Source: Spirochaetaceae bacterium UBA6243 (GTDB lineage: Bacteria; Spirochaetota; Spirochaetia; Treponematales; Rectinemataceae). Taken from it: a stretch of 64,000 bases of DNA. Every line of letters begins with the position of its first letter. Position 1 is the first letter of the stretch. The position numbers and the translations under genes are program-made. Positions 36,240 through 45,114 of the stretch are shown here, in pieces. The notes under the pieces are model-generated. The model was not told where the DNA came from. It ran no database searches and saw only the letters and a program-made list of their open reading frames with translations. Location of the stretch: positions 1-64,000 of the forward strand of contig DJVZ01000040.1 in assembly GCA_002441395.1 (NCBI GenBank). The letters run 5' to 3'.

Positions 36240-36845
36240 TTATTTTCCGCCACTGGCCGCAATTTTGTTCAATAGCGCCTCAGTACTGATTTTTAATTCA
36301 GCACTGGACCCGGAGTTCCACAGCATATATATTGGCACGCCTTCCTTTGGCCTCATGTCCCATAGATATTTCTGGCTTTTTATTCTCTCAAGGGCGGCGT
36401 TTATCGAAAGATGGTCTCTCCGCTGCGCCCGCAGAATTCTCTGATACAGGGGGGCCCGTACTTCGATCACCGCGTTACAGAGATGTATCTGTGGAAAGCG
36501 ATACAGCAAAGCGGCGTTGATGCAAAATTTCTCTACAGTATTATGTTTGGCCTTCTCTATTTCTTCGTTGAGCAATGAGAGTATGGCGGGGTGCACCGTG
36601 GCTTCCAATGCGTCGAGCCGATTTTTGTCCGAGAAGACTATTGTGCCGAGCCTCTTCCGGTCGATTGTCCCATCCTCTTTCTTTATGGATTCACCAAAGA
36701 TTTTTATCAGCTGATCCGAGACCTGCAGGAGCGCGGCGTGTCCGAGCTTGTCGACATCGACGACTTCCCAGCCATATTTTTCGAGAATCCTTGCGACTTC
36801 ATTTTTTCCCGCGCAATATCCGCCGGTAAGACCAATAATCTGCAT
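36240..36845 (-). CDS. coaE: Dephospho-CoA kinase
   Basis: Last step of coenzyme A synthesis, 201 aa. The N-terminal P-loop reads GLTGGYCAGKNEV. The Ser/Thr after the P-loop Lys, normally GK[ST], is Asn here. The following VVDVDKLGH is the substrate-binding Asp region. The ribosome site GGAGA precedes the ATG. It lies 12 bp after polA, probably in the same transcript. The Asn substitution should weaken Mg-ATP coordination unless compensated. I think similar forms occur in treponemes, but I cannot verify that here. Confidence 0.85.
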   Translation of the reverse strand: MQIIGLTGGYCAGKNEVARILEKYGWEVVDVDKLGHAALLQVSDQLIKIFGESIKKEDGTIDRKRLGTIVFSDKNRLDALEATVHPAILSLLNEEIEKAKHNTVEKFCINAALLYRFPQIHLCNAVIEVRAPLYQRILRAQRRDHLSINAALERIKSQKYLWDMRPKEGVPIYMLWNSGSSAELKISTEALLNKIAASGGK

Positions 36846-36857
36846 CGATCCATCTCC

Positions 36858-39632
36858 TCAGAGATGCATGTCGCCCCATGAGGTGGCCGATTCCACGCTG
36901 ACCCGCAGGGGCACATCGAGCCGTACCGCATGTTCCATTTCATCTTTTATAAGGTCCATCGCCTTGGAAACAGAGGCCTGTGGCGCTTCGAATATAAGCT
37001 CGTCATGAACCTGCAGGAGCATTTTCACTTCCGGCATTTTCTCCCGGAGCGATCGATGCACTTTTATCATCGCGATTTTGACGATGTCCGCCGCGGTGCC
37101 CTGAATGGGCGTGTTGACGGCCACCCTCTGTGCTGCCTGCTGTTCAGTCTTATTTCTGGAATCGATCCCGAGGATCCTTCGCCTCCGGCCGAAGAGTGTC
37201 GACGATATTCCGCTCTCCTGGGCATGCCCGACCGTCTTTTTTATGAATTCGGCGACGCCTGCGTAGGTGGAGAAGTACGAGTCGATGAATTCTCTCGCGA
37301 GAGTGTTCGGAATTCCCAAATCCCGCGCCAGTCTGAAGGCGCTCATCCCATAGATCACGCCGAAATTTATGGTCTTGGCGATTCTCCGGCGGTCCGCGTC
37401 GACCTGATCCTCAGATATCCCGAAGATCAGGGAGGCCGTCCGCTTATGTATGTCCACACCTTCTCTGAAGGCCTTCATCAGGTTTGAGTCTTTGGAAAGG
37501 TGGGCCATGACCACAAGCTCGATCTGTGAATAATCCGCCGAGATGAGAGAATGGCCTGGCTCCGCGACAAACGCCGCCCGAATCTTTCGCCCTTCTTCTT
37601 CACGGATAGGGATGTTCTGCAAATTGGGGTCCCTGCTTGAGAGCCTTCCCGTCGCGGCTCCAGTTTGGACGAAGGTGGTGTGTACTCGACCTCTTGCCTC
37701 TGCGAGATCAGCGAGAGGTTCGATATAGGTGTTTTTGAGTTTCGTCAAAAGCCGATGTCTCAAAATGAGTTGAGGCACAGGATCAAGAGAAGCGAGCTCT
37801 TCGAGTACCGACGTGTCTGTTGAAAAACCGGTCTTTGTCCGCTTTTGCACAGGAAGTTTTCGTTCAGAGAAGAGCACTTCGGCGAGCTGCTTCGGAGAGG
37901 CCAGGTTGAAATCGTGTCCGACGAGTTGATACACCTTGGCCTCGATGCTGGCCAGTTCTCCTTCGAGCTCTCTCCCGTATGATCTCAAGCGACCGGCATC
38001 GACGCGAATTCCACTGCGTTCCATTTCGGCGAGTATCGGCAAGAGGGGCATCTCTATATCGAAGAATACATTGTGAAGGCCTGCTGATTCGATCTCCTTT
38101 GACAATGCCAGATAGAGCTGAAAGGAGAAATCCGCATCCTCCGCGGCGTATTGGGTCGCCCGTTCAAGGGGCACGTCCGCGAAAGTCTGACCCTTTGGCA
38201 CGACTTCTTCGTACTCGATGCCGTGGAGATCCAGAAACCGGGCCGCGACCGATGAGAGCGAAAAAGAAGGCGCCTCCGCATCCAAGACCCATGCGGCGAT
38301 CATCGTGTCGAAGCAGGGAACTGAGACATCCATCCCCGCCGCCGCGAGCACATTGATATCAAATTTAAGATTATGTCCCACAAGCAGCATGTGCTCCGCG
38401 TGAAGAAGCCTCGACAGAGAGGAAAGCGCCTGACCCTTGGGAATGCACTCCGCGTCCGGGCTTATCAATGGTACATACCATGATGATTTTGGCTCAAATG
38501 AAATAGAGAAGCCGACGATGCCGGCATGATGGACATCCAAGGAATCTGTTTCCGTATCGAAGGCACAGACTCCTTTTAAAATTGCGGCATCGATTATTTC
38601 GTCGAGCTTTTTCCCATCGAGAATGGATTCATACATTGCCGATTTTTTTTCTGTCTGAGCGATTTCAGGTTCACTCGCGGAGTCTGATGCTGGCTTTTCT
38701 AAAGTAGAGCTTTTTTGATCATCCATCACTGGAGAGGCGGAGGTTTGAAAAGTCTTTTGTTTTCGAAGTGCTTCAGGCACTAAGCTTTTAATATCTTCAT
38801 TCAAGAAGAGTGGAGCTGCCGCCGCAAGGTTGAGCGAGAGTCGCAGTGAAGAGATATTGCCTGGACAATTAGGAACATCGTAGCACAGGGAGACAAGCTT
38901 TTTCGAAATGGAGGCACTTTCTCGTCCCTCTTCGAGTTTTTTGCGGAGGGAGTCCGGCTCAATATTCTGCAGATTTCCATAAACCGCGTCGAGCGATCCA
39001 AATTGAGAGATCAGTTTTTGAGCTGTTTTATCTCCAATGCCTTTGACGCCCGGGATATTGTCCGAAGCGTCCCCTGTGAGCGCCAGGTAATCACCGATTT
39101 GCTCAGGTCTTACACCCCATTCGCCCATTACGCCCGCAGCGTCTGTTTCGCGAAAAGAAAAATTTTCAGAGGGACGGAGAGCCATCGTTTTGTTCCCAAC
39201 GAGCTGGAGAAGGTCTTTATCACCAGAGACAATAAAACATGGCCGTTCTTCTTTTGCGCATTGACGTGCGAGTGTCGCGATGATGTCATCAGCTTCATAC
39301 CCCTCGCATCGTAAGGTTGGAACGCCCAACGCCTGGAGAATCGATTCGATCTTCGGGATCTGGGCGGTCAAGTCCTCTGGAGTCTTCTGGCGTGTGGCCT
39401 TGTAGGCGACGAACTGGTCGTGCCTGAACGTGGGACCGACGGAGTCGAGCGCGGCGGCGAACAGTGTCGGGTTTTTCTGCTGGACAAGAGAAAAAAGAAA
39501 TCTAAAAAAACCGAATACCGCGGAGACGTTTTCGCCGCGAGAATTGCGAAGAGGCTTGCGGATGAAGGCAAAATAAGAACGATAAATGAATGCGTATACA
39601 TCAAGAATATACAATGGTTCTTTATTTTCCAT
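36858..39632 (-). CDS. polA: DNA polymerase I
   Basis: A 924-aa full-length Pol I. The 5'-3' exonuclease domain covers residues 1 to about 290 (YEADDIIATLA, GVKGIGDKTA). The 3'-5' exonuclease has all three proofreading motifs intact: FDTETDSL, GHNLKFDIN and YAAEDADFS. The polymerase domain shows motif A DYSQIELVV, the O-helix RRIAKTINFGVIYG and motif C QVHDELIFE. Used for Okazaki-fragment maturation and repair. Its start overlaps the upstream J-domain gene by 11 bp, and coaE follows, giving a J-domain protein-polA-coaE-SPOR order on one strand. Confidence 0.97.
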   Translation of the reverse strand: MENKEPLYILDVYAFIYRSYFAFIRKPLRNSRGENVSAVFGFFRFLFSLVQQKNPTLFAAALDSVGPTFRHDQFVAYKATRQKTPEDLTAQIPKIESILQALGVPTLRCEGYEADDIIATLARQCAKEERPCFIVSGDKDLLQLVGNKTMALRPSENFSFRETDAAGVMGEWGVRPEQIGDYLALTGDASDNIPGVKGIGDKTAQKLISQFGSLDAVYGNLQNIEPDSLRKKLEEGRESASISKKLVSLCYDVPNCPGNISSLRLSLNLAAAAPLFLNEDIKSLVPEALRKQKTFQTSASPVMDDQKSSTLEKPASDSASEPEIAQTEKKSAMYESILDGKKLDEIIDAAILKGVCAFDTETDSLDVHHAGIVGFSISFEPKSSWYVPLISPDAECIPKGQALSSLSRLLHAEHMLLVGHNLKFDINVLAAAGMDVSVPCFDTMIAAWVLDAEAPSFSLSSVAARFLDLHGIEYEEVVPKGQTFADVPLERATQYAAEDADFSFQLYLALSKEIESAGLHNVFFDIEMPLLPILAEMERSGIRVDAGRLRSYGRELEGELASIEAKVYQLVGHDFNLASPKQLAEVLFSERKLPVQKRTKTGFSTDTSVLEELASLDPVPQLILRHRLLTKLKNTYIEPLADLAEARGRVHTTFVQTGAATGRLSSRDPNLQNIPIREEEGRKIRAAFVAEPGHSLISADYSQIELVVMAHLSKDSNLMKAFREGVDIHKRTASLIFGISEDQVDADRRRIAKTINFGVIYGMSAFRLARDLGIPNTLAREFIDSYFSTYAGVAEFIKKTVGHAQESGISSTLFGRRRRILGIDSRNKTEQQAAQRVAVNTPIQGTAADIVKIAMIKVHRSLREKMPEVKMLLQVHDELIFEAPQASVSKAMDLIKDEMEHAVRLDVPLRVSVESATSWGDMHL

Positions 39633-40110
39633 TTGGATGCTCCATCCGGGACTCTTCCCAGGTTTCGATAAGTTGATACGCGGTGTTGATTTTCGCGCTT
39701 ACCACTGTGGCCTTCTGCATGTTTTCAGGAGAATCTGTATGCCGATCGGGATGGTGCTTTTTCAGAAGTTCCTTATAGCGTATTTTTACTCTTGAAAAAG
39801 ATGTATATGGCTCAAGGCCCAGAAACCGGTATGCGTCCTCGACAGCGCGGCGCTCGATGTCCTCATCATAGTTCTGAGTGCCATATGAATGACGATGCGA
39901 CGAAGCCCGCCGTTGGGACCCGGCCTTGCGCTCGGACTCGGTTTTTGAAGGATCCAGATAAGATTCTAGCTCATCCCACGCATCGGCCATATCCTGATCT
40001 TCAAAGGCTCTTGCATCCTGATAATTGGTATGTCCCAAACCTTCGCCGAATGCCGATGACATCCAAGCCCGAACCAACATCTCAAGCCTGTCGAATATCT
40101 GATCCACCAT
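39622..40110 (-). CDS. J-domain protein
   Basis: A 162-aa protein with a C-terminal J domain (about residues 95-160): YRFLGLEPYTSFSRVKIRYK and the diagnostic HPD in LLKKHHPDRH. The N-terminal 90 residues are charged and unrecognised. There is no Gly/Phe region or zinc finger, so it is not DnaJ itself but a dedicated DnaK co-chaperone. Overlaps polA by 11 bp. Client unknown. Confidence 0.8.
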   Translation of the reverse strand: MVDQIFDRLEMLVRAWMSSAFGEGLGHTNYQDARAFEDQDMADAWDELESYLDPSKTESERKAGSQRRASSHRHSYGTQNYDEDIERRAVEDAYRFLGLEPYTSFSRVKIRYKELLKKHHPDRHTDSPENMQKATVVSAKINTAYQLIETWEESRMEHPNGK

Positions 40111-40178
40111 ATACCTCGCTCATGTCGCTTTCAAATGATACTATACCATGTTCGTGAGAGATGGTGGAGGGTGTCTCG

Positions 40179-41282
40179 ATGTTGCAAATAGATAAGAGAA
40201 TAAAGCCTTATTGCGTTGTAGTTGGGGGAATCAATATCGATATCCAGGCATTCTGCCATTCTGAATATATTGAGCGGGACTCAAACCCTGGCTATATAAA
40301 AAGAAGTTTAGGAGGAGTGGGCCGAAATATCGCCGAGAACCTGGTCCGTCTCGGCCTACAGACTGAAATGATTACTATATTGGGCGATTCTCCAGGCTGG
40401 AAGAAACTCATCTCTCATACCGAGCATGCAGGAATAGGCCTGGGCCATAGTCCCTGTCTTCCCACGGTGCCTTTGCCCACATATCTTTGTATTCTTGAGA
40501 GGGACGGAGGTCTGGTTGGAGCAGTCGCTGATATGCGCGCCATCGAACAAATGCAGATTGATCATCTGGAAAAGCAGAAGCCGCTATTAGATGAAGCAGC
40601 GGCCATCATCGTCGACGGCAACATACCTCAGACTTGCATTGAATGGCTTGCCGAAAGATATAACGCTAATGGGGACAGAGCTTCATTCAATGTCAATACT
40701 GCACATAAAAATCGCGACGCTACAAAACCATTACTTGTAGCTGACCCTGTTTCTTCTTCAAAGGCTGAGAGATTCAAATCATGTTTTGGCAAATTCGACA
40801 TCGCAAAACCCAATATTGCTGAAGCAGCAGTTATTGCTGGGGTTGAAACAAAAGATTCACTTCAGAATATAATTTCAGCCATGCGTAAGGCATCTAATCT
40901 TCCCGGAGAGCTGTATGTTTCTATGGGAGAGAAGGGCATGGAAGTTATTGAGCACAATTCCATGACAAATATATCGTTACCTTTTCCGAAGCTCCGTCCG
41001 CACTCGATAAACCATTCAGGAGCCGGAGACGCGGCATGTGCCGCGCTGGTGTGGATTTCAATTTACGAAAGGATAATCGCCCGAGAGTTGAAGAGGAAGC
41101 CTGGAAACCTCTGTCCCCAAGACAAAGCCAAGATGGCTCTTGCATCTGCACTCTATGCGGCTTCTTCAAAATACTCTGTAAATCCAAAGTTGAATGATTA
41201 CCGCCTGTGCGAAACGGCAGCAAACTGTTATCCTGAGCTCTCCGAGATTATCGATGATATTCGGCATGGAGGTGAAATGTGA
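40179..41282 (+). CDS. psuK: PfkB-family kinase, probable pseudouridine kinase
   Basis: A 367-aa ribokinase-fold kinase. The start was taken at ATG 40179 after GGAGGG. The N-terminal GGINIDIQAF and SLGGVGRNIAENL motifs and the C-terminal catalytic NHSGAGDAACAAL (Asp base) are clear. It is coupled to the pseudouridine-5-phosphate glycosidase gene, so it probably phosphorylates pseudouridine from RNA turnover. The protein is longer than usual. It has two hydrophilic insertions, one before LLVADPVS and one before KMALASALYA, and both contain the dispersed GGGACAGAG motif. Confidence 0.88.
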   Translation: MLQIDKRIKPYCVVVGGINIDIQAFCHSEYIERDSNPGYIKRSLGGVGRNIAENLVRLGLQTEMITILGDSPGWKKLISHTEHAGIGLGHSPCLPTVPLPTYLCILERDGGLVGAVADMRAIEQMQIDHLEKQKPLLDEAAAIIVDGNIPQTCIEWLAERYNANGDRASFNVNTAHKNRDATKPLLVADPVSSSKAERFKSCFGKFDIAKPNIAEAAVIAGVETKDSLQNIISAMRKASNLPGELYVSMGEKGMEVIEHNSMTNISLPFPKLRPHSINHSGAGDAACAALVWISIYERIIARELKRKPGNLCPQDKAKMALASALYAASSKYSVNPKLNDYRLCETAANCYPELSEIIDDIRHGGEM

Positions 41283-42211
41283 ATCATTATCTTGATATTT
41301 CAGAGGAAGTCGCTGATGCCTTGCGCATCAATATGCCTATAGTAGCTCTTGAATCTACAATAATAACACATGGGATGCCATGGCCTCAGAATCTCGAAAC
41401 CGCTTTGGAAGTTGAAAACGCGGTTCGGGAGGAAGGGTCTGTCCCCGCGACTATTGCAATTATTGACGGTCGGCTAAAAGTAGGCCTTTCTCATGATGAG
41501 TTGATGCGCCTTGCTGATGGCTCTCTCCATCCTGTCAAGGCTTCACGGAGAGATATCCCGATTCTTATTGCTCGGCATGGGAATGGTGCTACGACAGTCT
41601 CAGGGACAATGCTCATTGCTGAAAGAGCGGGGATCCGCTTATTTGCGACAGGAGGGATAGGGGGTGTACATCGTGGAGCTGAGAAAACATGGGATGTTTC
41701 AGCAGATTTGGAAGAACTTGCGCATTCAAGTGTCGCGGTCGTCTGTGCGGGAGCCAAGGCCATCCTCGATCTGCCAAAAACGATGGAATATCTTGAAACA
41801 AAAGGCGTGCCAGTTATTGGCTTTGGGACATCAGAGCTTCCTGCATTTTATACACGTCAGTCGGGGATCGATCTTTCTCAGCATGCTGATACTCCTGGGG
41901 AGATTGCACAGCTAATTTATGTCAAATGGGCCTTAGGCTTGAGTGGAGGCGTTGTCATCGCCAACCCTATACCTGTCCAATATGCAATGAACAAATCGAT
42001 TATCGACGCAGCAATAGGGAAAGCCATAGAAGAATCTGAAATGAAAGGCTTAAAAGGCGCAGAACTTACCCCATATTTATTAGCGCGGGTTGCAGAGGTC
42101 ACTGGAGGCGATTCACTGGAAGCTAATATTGCACTTGTGAAAAATAATGCGCATGTGGCGGCGTTGATCGCCAAAGAATATGAGCGGATAGGGCTTGAGG
42201 CAGAAGCATAA
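41279..42211 (+). CDS. psuG: Pseudouridine-5'-phosphate glycosidase
   Basis: Splits pseudouridine 5-phosphate into uracil and ribose 5-phosphate. 310 aa, near the 312 of E. coli PsuG. Starts at GTG overlapping the psuK stop, preceded by GGAGGTG. Motifs: ALESTIITHGMPWPQN with the active-site Glu, CAGAKAILDLPKTMEYLE with the Schiff-base Lys, and GFGTSELPAFY. With psuK it forms a complete pseudouridine salvage route. Confidence 0.95.
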   Translation: MNHYLDISEEVADALRINMPIVALESTIITHGMPWPQNLETALEVENAVREEGSVPATIAIIDGRLKVGLSHDELMRLADGSLHPVKASRRDIPILIARHGNGATTVSGTMLIAERAGIRLFATGGIGGVHRGAEKTWDVSADLEELAHSSVAVVCAGAKAILDLPKTMEYLETKGVPVIGFGTSELPAFYTRQSGIDLSQHADTPGEIAQLIYVKWALGLSGGVVIANPIPVQYAMNKSIIDAAIGKAIEESEMKGLKGAELTPYLLARVAEVTGGDSLEANIALVKNNAHVAALIAKEYERIGLEAEA

Positions 42212-42301
42212 TCAACAGGCATCCGTCCCCCTGGGGAGTGCAGAATTAATCGCTTTTTCTGCCAATCTATAGCAGTATTGATGTTTCCATATATTCATAG
42301 A

Positions 42302-42335
42302 TTGTGCTTGATTGGGGCTTATGATAATATAAGCC
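42302..42335 (+). promoter_or_regulatory. Promoter overlapped by a palindromic operator
   Basis: TTGTGC (42302-42307), a 17-bp spacer and TAATAT (42325-42330). A perfect palindrome GGCTTAT-6 nt-ATAAGCC (42316-42335) is centred on the -10 box, as expected for a repressor site. Confidence 0.55.
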
Positions 42336-42381
42336 AACAAGGCGAAGAGAAGCGAGCCTCTTATTTAGATGGAGAAAGAAT

Positions 42382-43161
42382 ATGAGAATCATTCGCTGTG
42401 AATATGAAGGCAAGTTATTTTACGGACGAATAGATGGTGATAACGTTATGTTGTCGTATGATGTTCCAAAAATCCGAATGAGCCATGGGGGAAAGGAAGT
42501 CTACTGGGAAAGTGAGGAAAAATCAGTTCCATTTTCGAAAGTCCGCCTTGAAGCTCCCTGCGCCCCAAAGAAAGCGGTCTGTGTCGGTTTAAATTATAGA
42601 GACCATGCCGACGAATTTGGACAGACAATCCCCTCTGCACCTGTTCTGTTTATTAAGCCATCGACAAGTCTTTTAGGCCCCGGCAAAACGATACAATATC
42701 CATCCATGTCAAAAAGAGTGGATTATGAAGCAGAACTTGTGGTGATTATAGGAAGATTAGCAAAAAATGTTACTGCACATGATGCCTTTGATTATGTGCT
42801 CGGGTATACTTGCGGCAATGATGTGACAGCGAGAGATTTGCAGCCCCAAAATGGTCAATGGACAATCGCAAAATCTTTCGATACCTTCATGCCCTTAGGC
42901 CCCTGGATCGAGACCGACATTGATCCTTCCAGCCTTCAAATTAAAGCCTTGCTGAATGGTGAAGTCCGTCAATCCTCTTCGACTACGAACCTGATTTTTA
43001 ATGTTGCTGATTTAATTGCCTATATATCTCAAATTATGACGCTCGAGCCGGGAGACGTAATCATGACCGGCACACCTTCGGGTGTTGGGCCAATGAAGAA
43101 GGGGGATCGTATCGTTGTTGAGATAGAAGGCATAGGACATCTTGAGAATATCATTGGATAG
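42382..43161 (+). CDS. Fumarylacetoacetase-family hydrolase/isomerase
   Basis: A 259-aa FAH-fold enzyme. Metal ligands are visible in VDYEAELVVIIGR (Glu-x-Glu) and GNDVTARDLQ (Asp), and the family end motif TPSGVGPMKKGD is present. Members act as acylpyruvases, oxaloacetate decarboxylases or ring-cleavage-product isomerases. The N-terminal 60 residues form the small domain common in bacterial FAH proteins. The gene has its own promoter with a palindromic operator and is followed 16 bp later by an AEC transporter, so it may serve catabolism of an acid taken up or released by that carrier. Substrate unknown. Confidence 0.85.
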   Translation: MRIIRCEYEGKLFYGRIDGDNVMLSYDVPKIRMSHGGKEVYWESEEKSVPFSKVRLEAPCAPKKAVCVGLNYRDHADEFGQTIPSAPVLFIKPSTSLLGPGKTIQYPSMSKRVDYEAELVVIIGRLAKNVTAHDAFDYVLGYTCGNDVTARDLQPQNGQWTIAKSFDTFMPLGPWIETDIDPSSLQIKALLNGEVRQSSSTTNLIFNVADLIAYISQIMTLEPGDVIMTGTPSGVGPMKKGDRIVVEIEGIGHLENIIG

Positions 43162-43177
43162 AAAAGCTTAGCTATAT

Positions 43178-44092
43178 ATGACCTTATCGCGGATAGTTTC
43201 GATTTTTCTTCTATTGGTTGTAGGCTACATCGCCCGAAAGAGAAAAGTATTAGATGCTGATAGCATCAGGTCTATTTCTGATTTTGTGCTCTCCATTGCA
43301 TTGCCTTTTACTATAATTTCAAGTTTTGATCGGAGCATTCCTCTTACTGCAGCGAAAGATCTGTTGAAAGTTGCATTATATGCTATAGGCATACATCTTA
43401 TTGCAATATTGGTCGCAAAGATATCTTTTTCGCATGTAGCCGATAGTAAACGTAAAATCCTCACATATATTACAGTTTTTTCAAATTGCGGATTTATGGG
43501 TTTCCCTGTTGCTGAAAGCGTATTTGGTCGCATCGGCCTTATGTATGCATCAGTCTATGTAATGATATTCAACATATTTGTATGGACGTACGGAGTTGCC
43601 TTGCTATCTGGGGACGGGGGCGGCAAAAAAGGTTTATTTCGAGTAAAAGATATAATATTTAATCCTGGCAATGTCGCTGTCATTCTGGGATGTGTTATTT
43701 GGCTTTTGCCTTTTTCCTTGCCTGAAACGATAAATTATGCAATTCTGCTTATTGGCAACTGTACTACACCCCTTTCAATGATTGTAGTTGGAGCAACGCT
43801 GGCTGGTCTTAGCATAAAAGGTTTGTTTTCAAGGACAGAGGTATGGATTGGTTCTTTAATGCGGCTTTTAATCATGCCGATGATTATTTTTTTTATAATG
43901 AGAATTTTTAAAGAAAATGATGCTTCTGCAAGGGTCGCTAATTTTTTAGTAGCAATGCCAGCCGCCGCTCAAACCGTAATTTTTGCAGAGCGATATGATG
44001 CCGATGTATCACTGGCATCGGGCATAGTATTTATTTCAACCGTATTTTCTGCAATAACAATACCTCTTGCTGCAAAGATTATTTCAGCATAA
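43178..44092 (+). CDS. AEC (auxin efflux carrier) family transporter
   Basis: A 304-aa membrane protein with about ten hydrophobic segments in two halves. The first helix ends in LLVVGYIARKRKVLD, typical of bacterial AEC proteins, and the conserved crossover region is seen as SNCGFMGFPVAESVFG. Bacterial members carry malate, malonate or other organic acids. It is likely co-transcribed with the FAH-family gene. Cargo not deducible. Confidence 0.85.
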   Translation: MTLSRIVSIFLLLVVGYIARKRKVLDADSIRSISDFVLSIALPFTIISSFDRSIPLTAAKDLLKVALYAIGIHLIAILVAKISFSHVADSKRKILTYITVFSNCGFMGFPVAESVFGRIGLMYASVYVMIFNIFVWTYGVALLSGDGGGKKGLFRVKDIIFNPGNVAVILGCVIWLLPFSLPETINYAILLIGNCTTPLSMIVVGATLAGLSIKGLFSRTEVWIGSLMRLLIMPMIIFFIMRIFKENDASARVANFLVAMPAAAQTVIFAERYDADVSLASGIVFISTVFSAITIPLAAKIISA

Positions 44093-44201
44093 TAAATTAT
44101 TTCTATTTCTTATGAAGCGGCAAAAGCGACTATCGTTTGATTGCATTTGCCATTAGCAATGATTGACACAATTAAGGCTTATAATCTCAGGATTCCCAAA
44201 T

Positions 44202-44230
44202 AAAAAAGCCATTCAAAATTGAATGGCTTT
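44202..44230 (-). terminator. Terminator of tRNA-Asn
   Basis: GCCATTCAA and TTGAATGGC (44208-44227) pair around a 2-nt loop. On the minus strand they are followed by TTTTTT. The hairpin lies just downstream of the tRNA. Confidence 0.85.
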
Positions 44231-44243
44231 GTGAATATTTTCT

Positions 44244-44316
44244 CTCCCCCGCGGTGGTTCGAACACCGGACCCAGTGGTTAACAGCCACTTGCTCTGCCA
44301 GCTGAGCTACAGGGGA
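44244..44316 (-). tRNA. tRNA-Asn (anticodon GTT)
   Basis: A 73-nt cloverleaf without encoded CCA. Acceptor TCCCCTG pairs with CGGGGGA (one G-U pair). The anticodon stem AGTGG/CCACT surrounds loop CTGTTAA. The T loop is TTCGAAC. It has its own promoter and terminator. Confidence 0.95.
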
Positions 44317-44338
44317 ATATGATCTTACAACGAGGAGT

Positions 44339-44367
44339 AAAATAGCTAAATAAGGATTTTTTGTCAA
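44339..44367 (-). promoter_or_regulatory. Promoter of tRNA-Asn
   Basis: On the minus strand TTGACA (44362-44367), a 17-bp spacer and TATTTT (44339-44344), about 22 bp before the tRNA 5' end. Confidence 0.6.
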
Positions 44368-44530
44368 TATGGAATTACTTTGAGGACTCTTCATTTTTAT
44401 ACTTGACGACCATGTATGGAGTGAGTAAAAATGGTAAAAAACAAAAGATAGTCCGAATGTCTACTCAATGATCGATGTCTCTCGTTCTTTTTATTGATAA
44501 GGACTTTTTTAAAATGAAGGGGCTTAAAAG

Positions 44531-45103
44531 ATGCGAAGAGCTAAGATTGCGATAACGGTATGTGAACCGGTATTATATACAGAGTTTTATCCGATTTTTG
44601 AAGAAGCTCCTTTTTTAATTATTGTGGATGAATACAACCGAATCCAGAAATATTCTGCTGAAATTACTGCAAAAGGAATCACCCGAGGAAGAACAGAGTG
44701 GATAATCAGTAGAGGCGCAAAGATTCTCGTAACGGGATCGATAGATAATGATTCTTACCAGAAACTGAAACAAGCTGGAATACCTGTTAAATGGGAAACT
44801 TTTGGAGATGTAAAAAGCTTAGTCGAAAGAGCAAGAAGGTTTGCTGGCTATTTAATTGAGATGCTAGGGAAAGAACGAGTCGTGAGGACAAGATTTGACA
44901 GGCGCCTGAGGCCTAAGAATATCGCTGCTCCTTATGTTATTCCATATATGGGCGATGACCCTGAGTTTTTGAAAGACTTGGAGCGAAAGGAAAAAAGAGA
45001 AGGTAAAAAGCGATTATTAAGACCAAAAAATGATGAAGAAGCCAATGAAGACGATTATGACACTGAAGGGGACTCCTTTAGTGGTGAAGACGACGACGAT
45101 TAG
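44531..45103 (+). CDS. NifX/NifB-type dinitrogenase-cofactor domain protein with acidic tail
   Basis: A 190-aa protein. Residues 5-110 fit the small ribonuclease-H-like domain of the dinitrogenase iron-molybdenum cofactor family: FLIIVDEYNR near the start, then AEWII-type helix (RTEWIISRGAKILVTGSID) and LKQAGIPVKW. The second half is basic, then ends in a 25-residue highly acidic tail (EDDYDTEGDSFSGEDDDD). No nif genes are nearby. Related domains bind FeS or Mo clusters, or act as chaperones for them. It lies alone between tRNA-Asn and the convergent parC gene. Function unknown. Confidence 0.6.
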   Translation: MRRAKIAITVCEPVLYTEFYPIFEEAPFLIIVDEYNRIQKYSAEITAKGITRGRTEWIISRGAKILVTGSIDNDSYQKLKQAGIPVKWETFGDVKSLVERARRFAGYLIEMLGKERVVRTRFDRRLRPKNIAAPYVIPYMGDDPEFLKDLERKEKREGKKRLLRPKNDEEANEDDYDTEGDSFSGEDDDD

Positions 45104-45114
45104 CTATATCAAGT

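Noticed and set aside
44093..44330. tRNA-Asn as an integration site
   Set aside because: No integrase gene and no duplicated tRNA 3' end were seen on either side.
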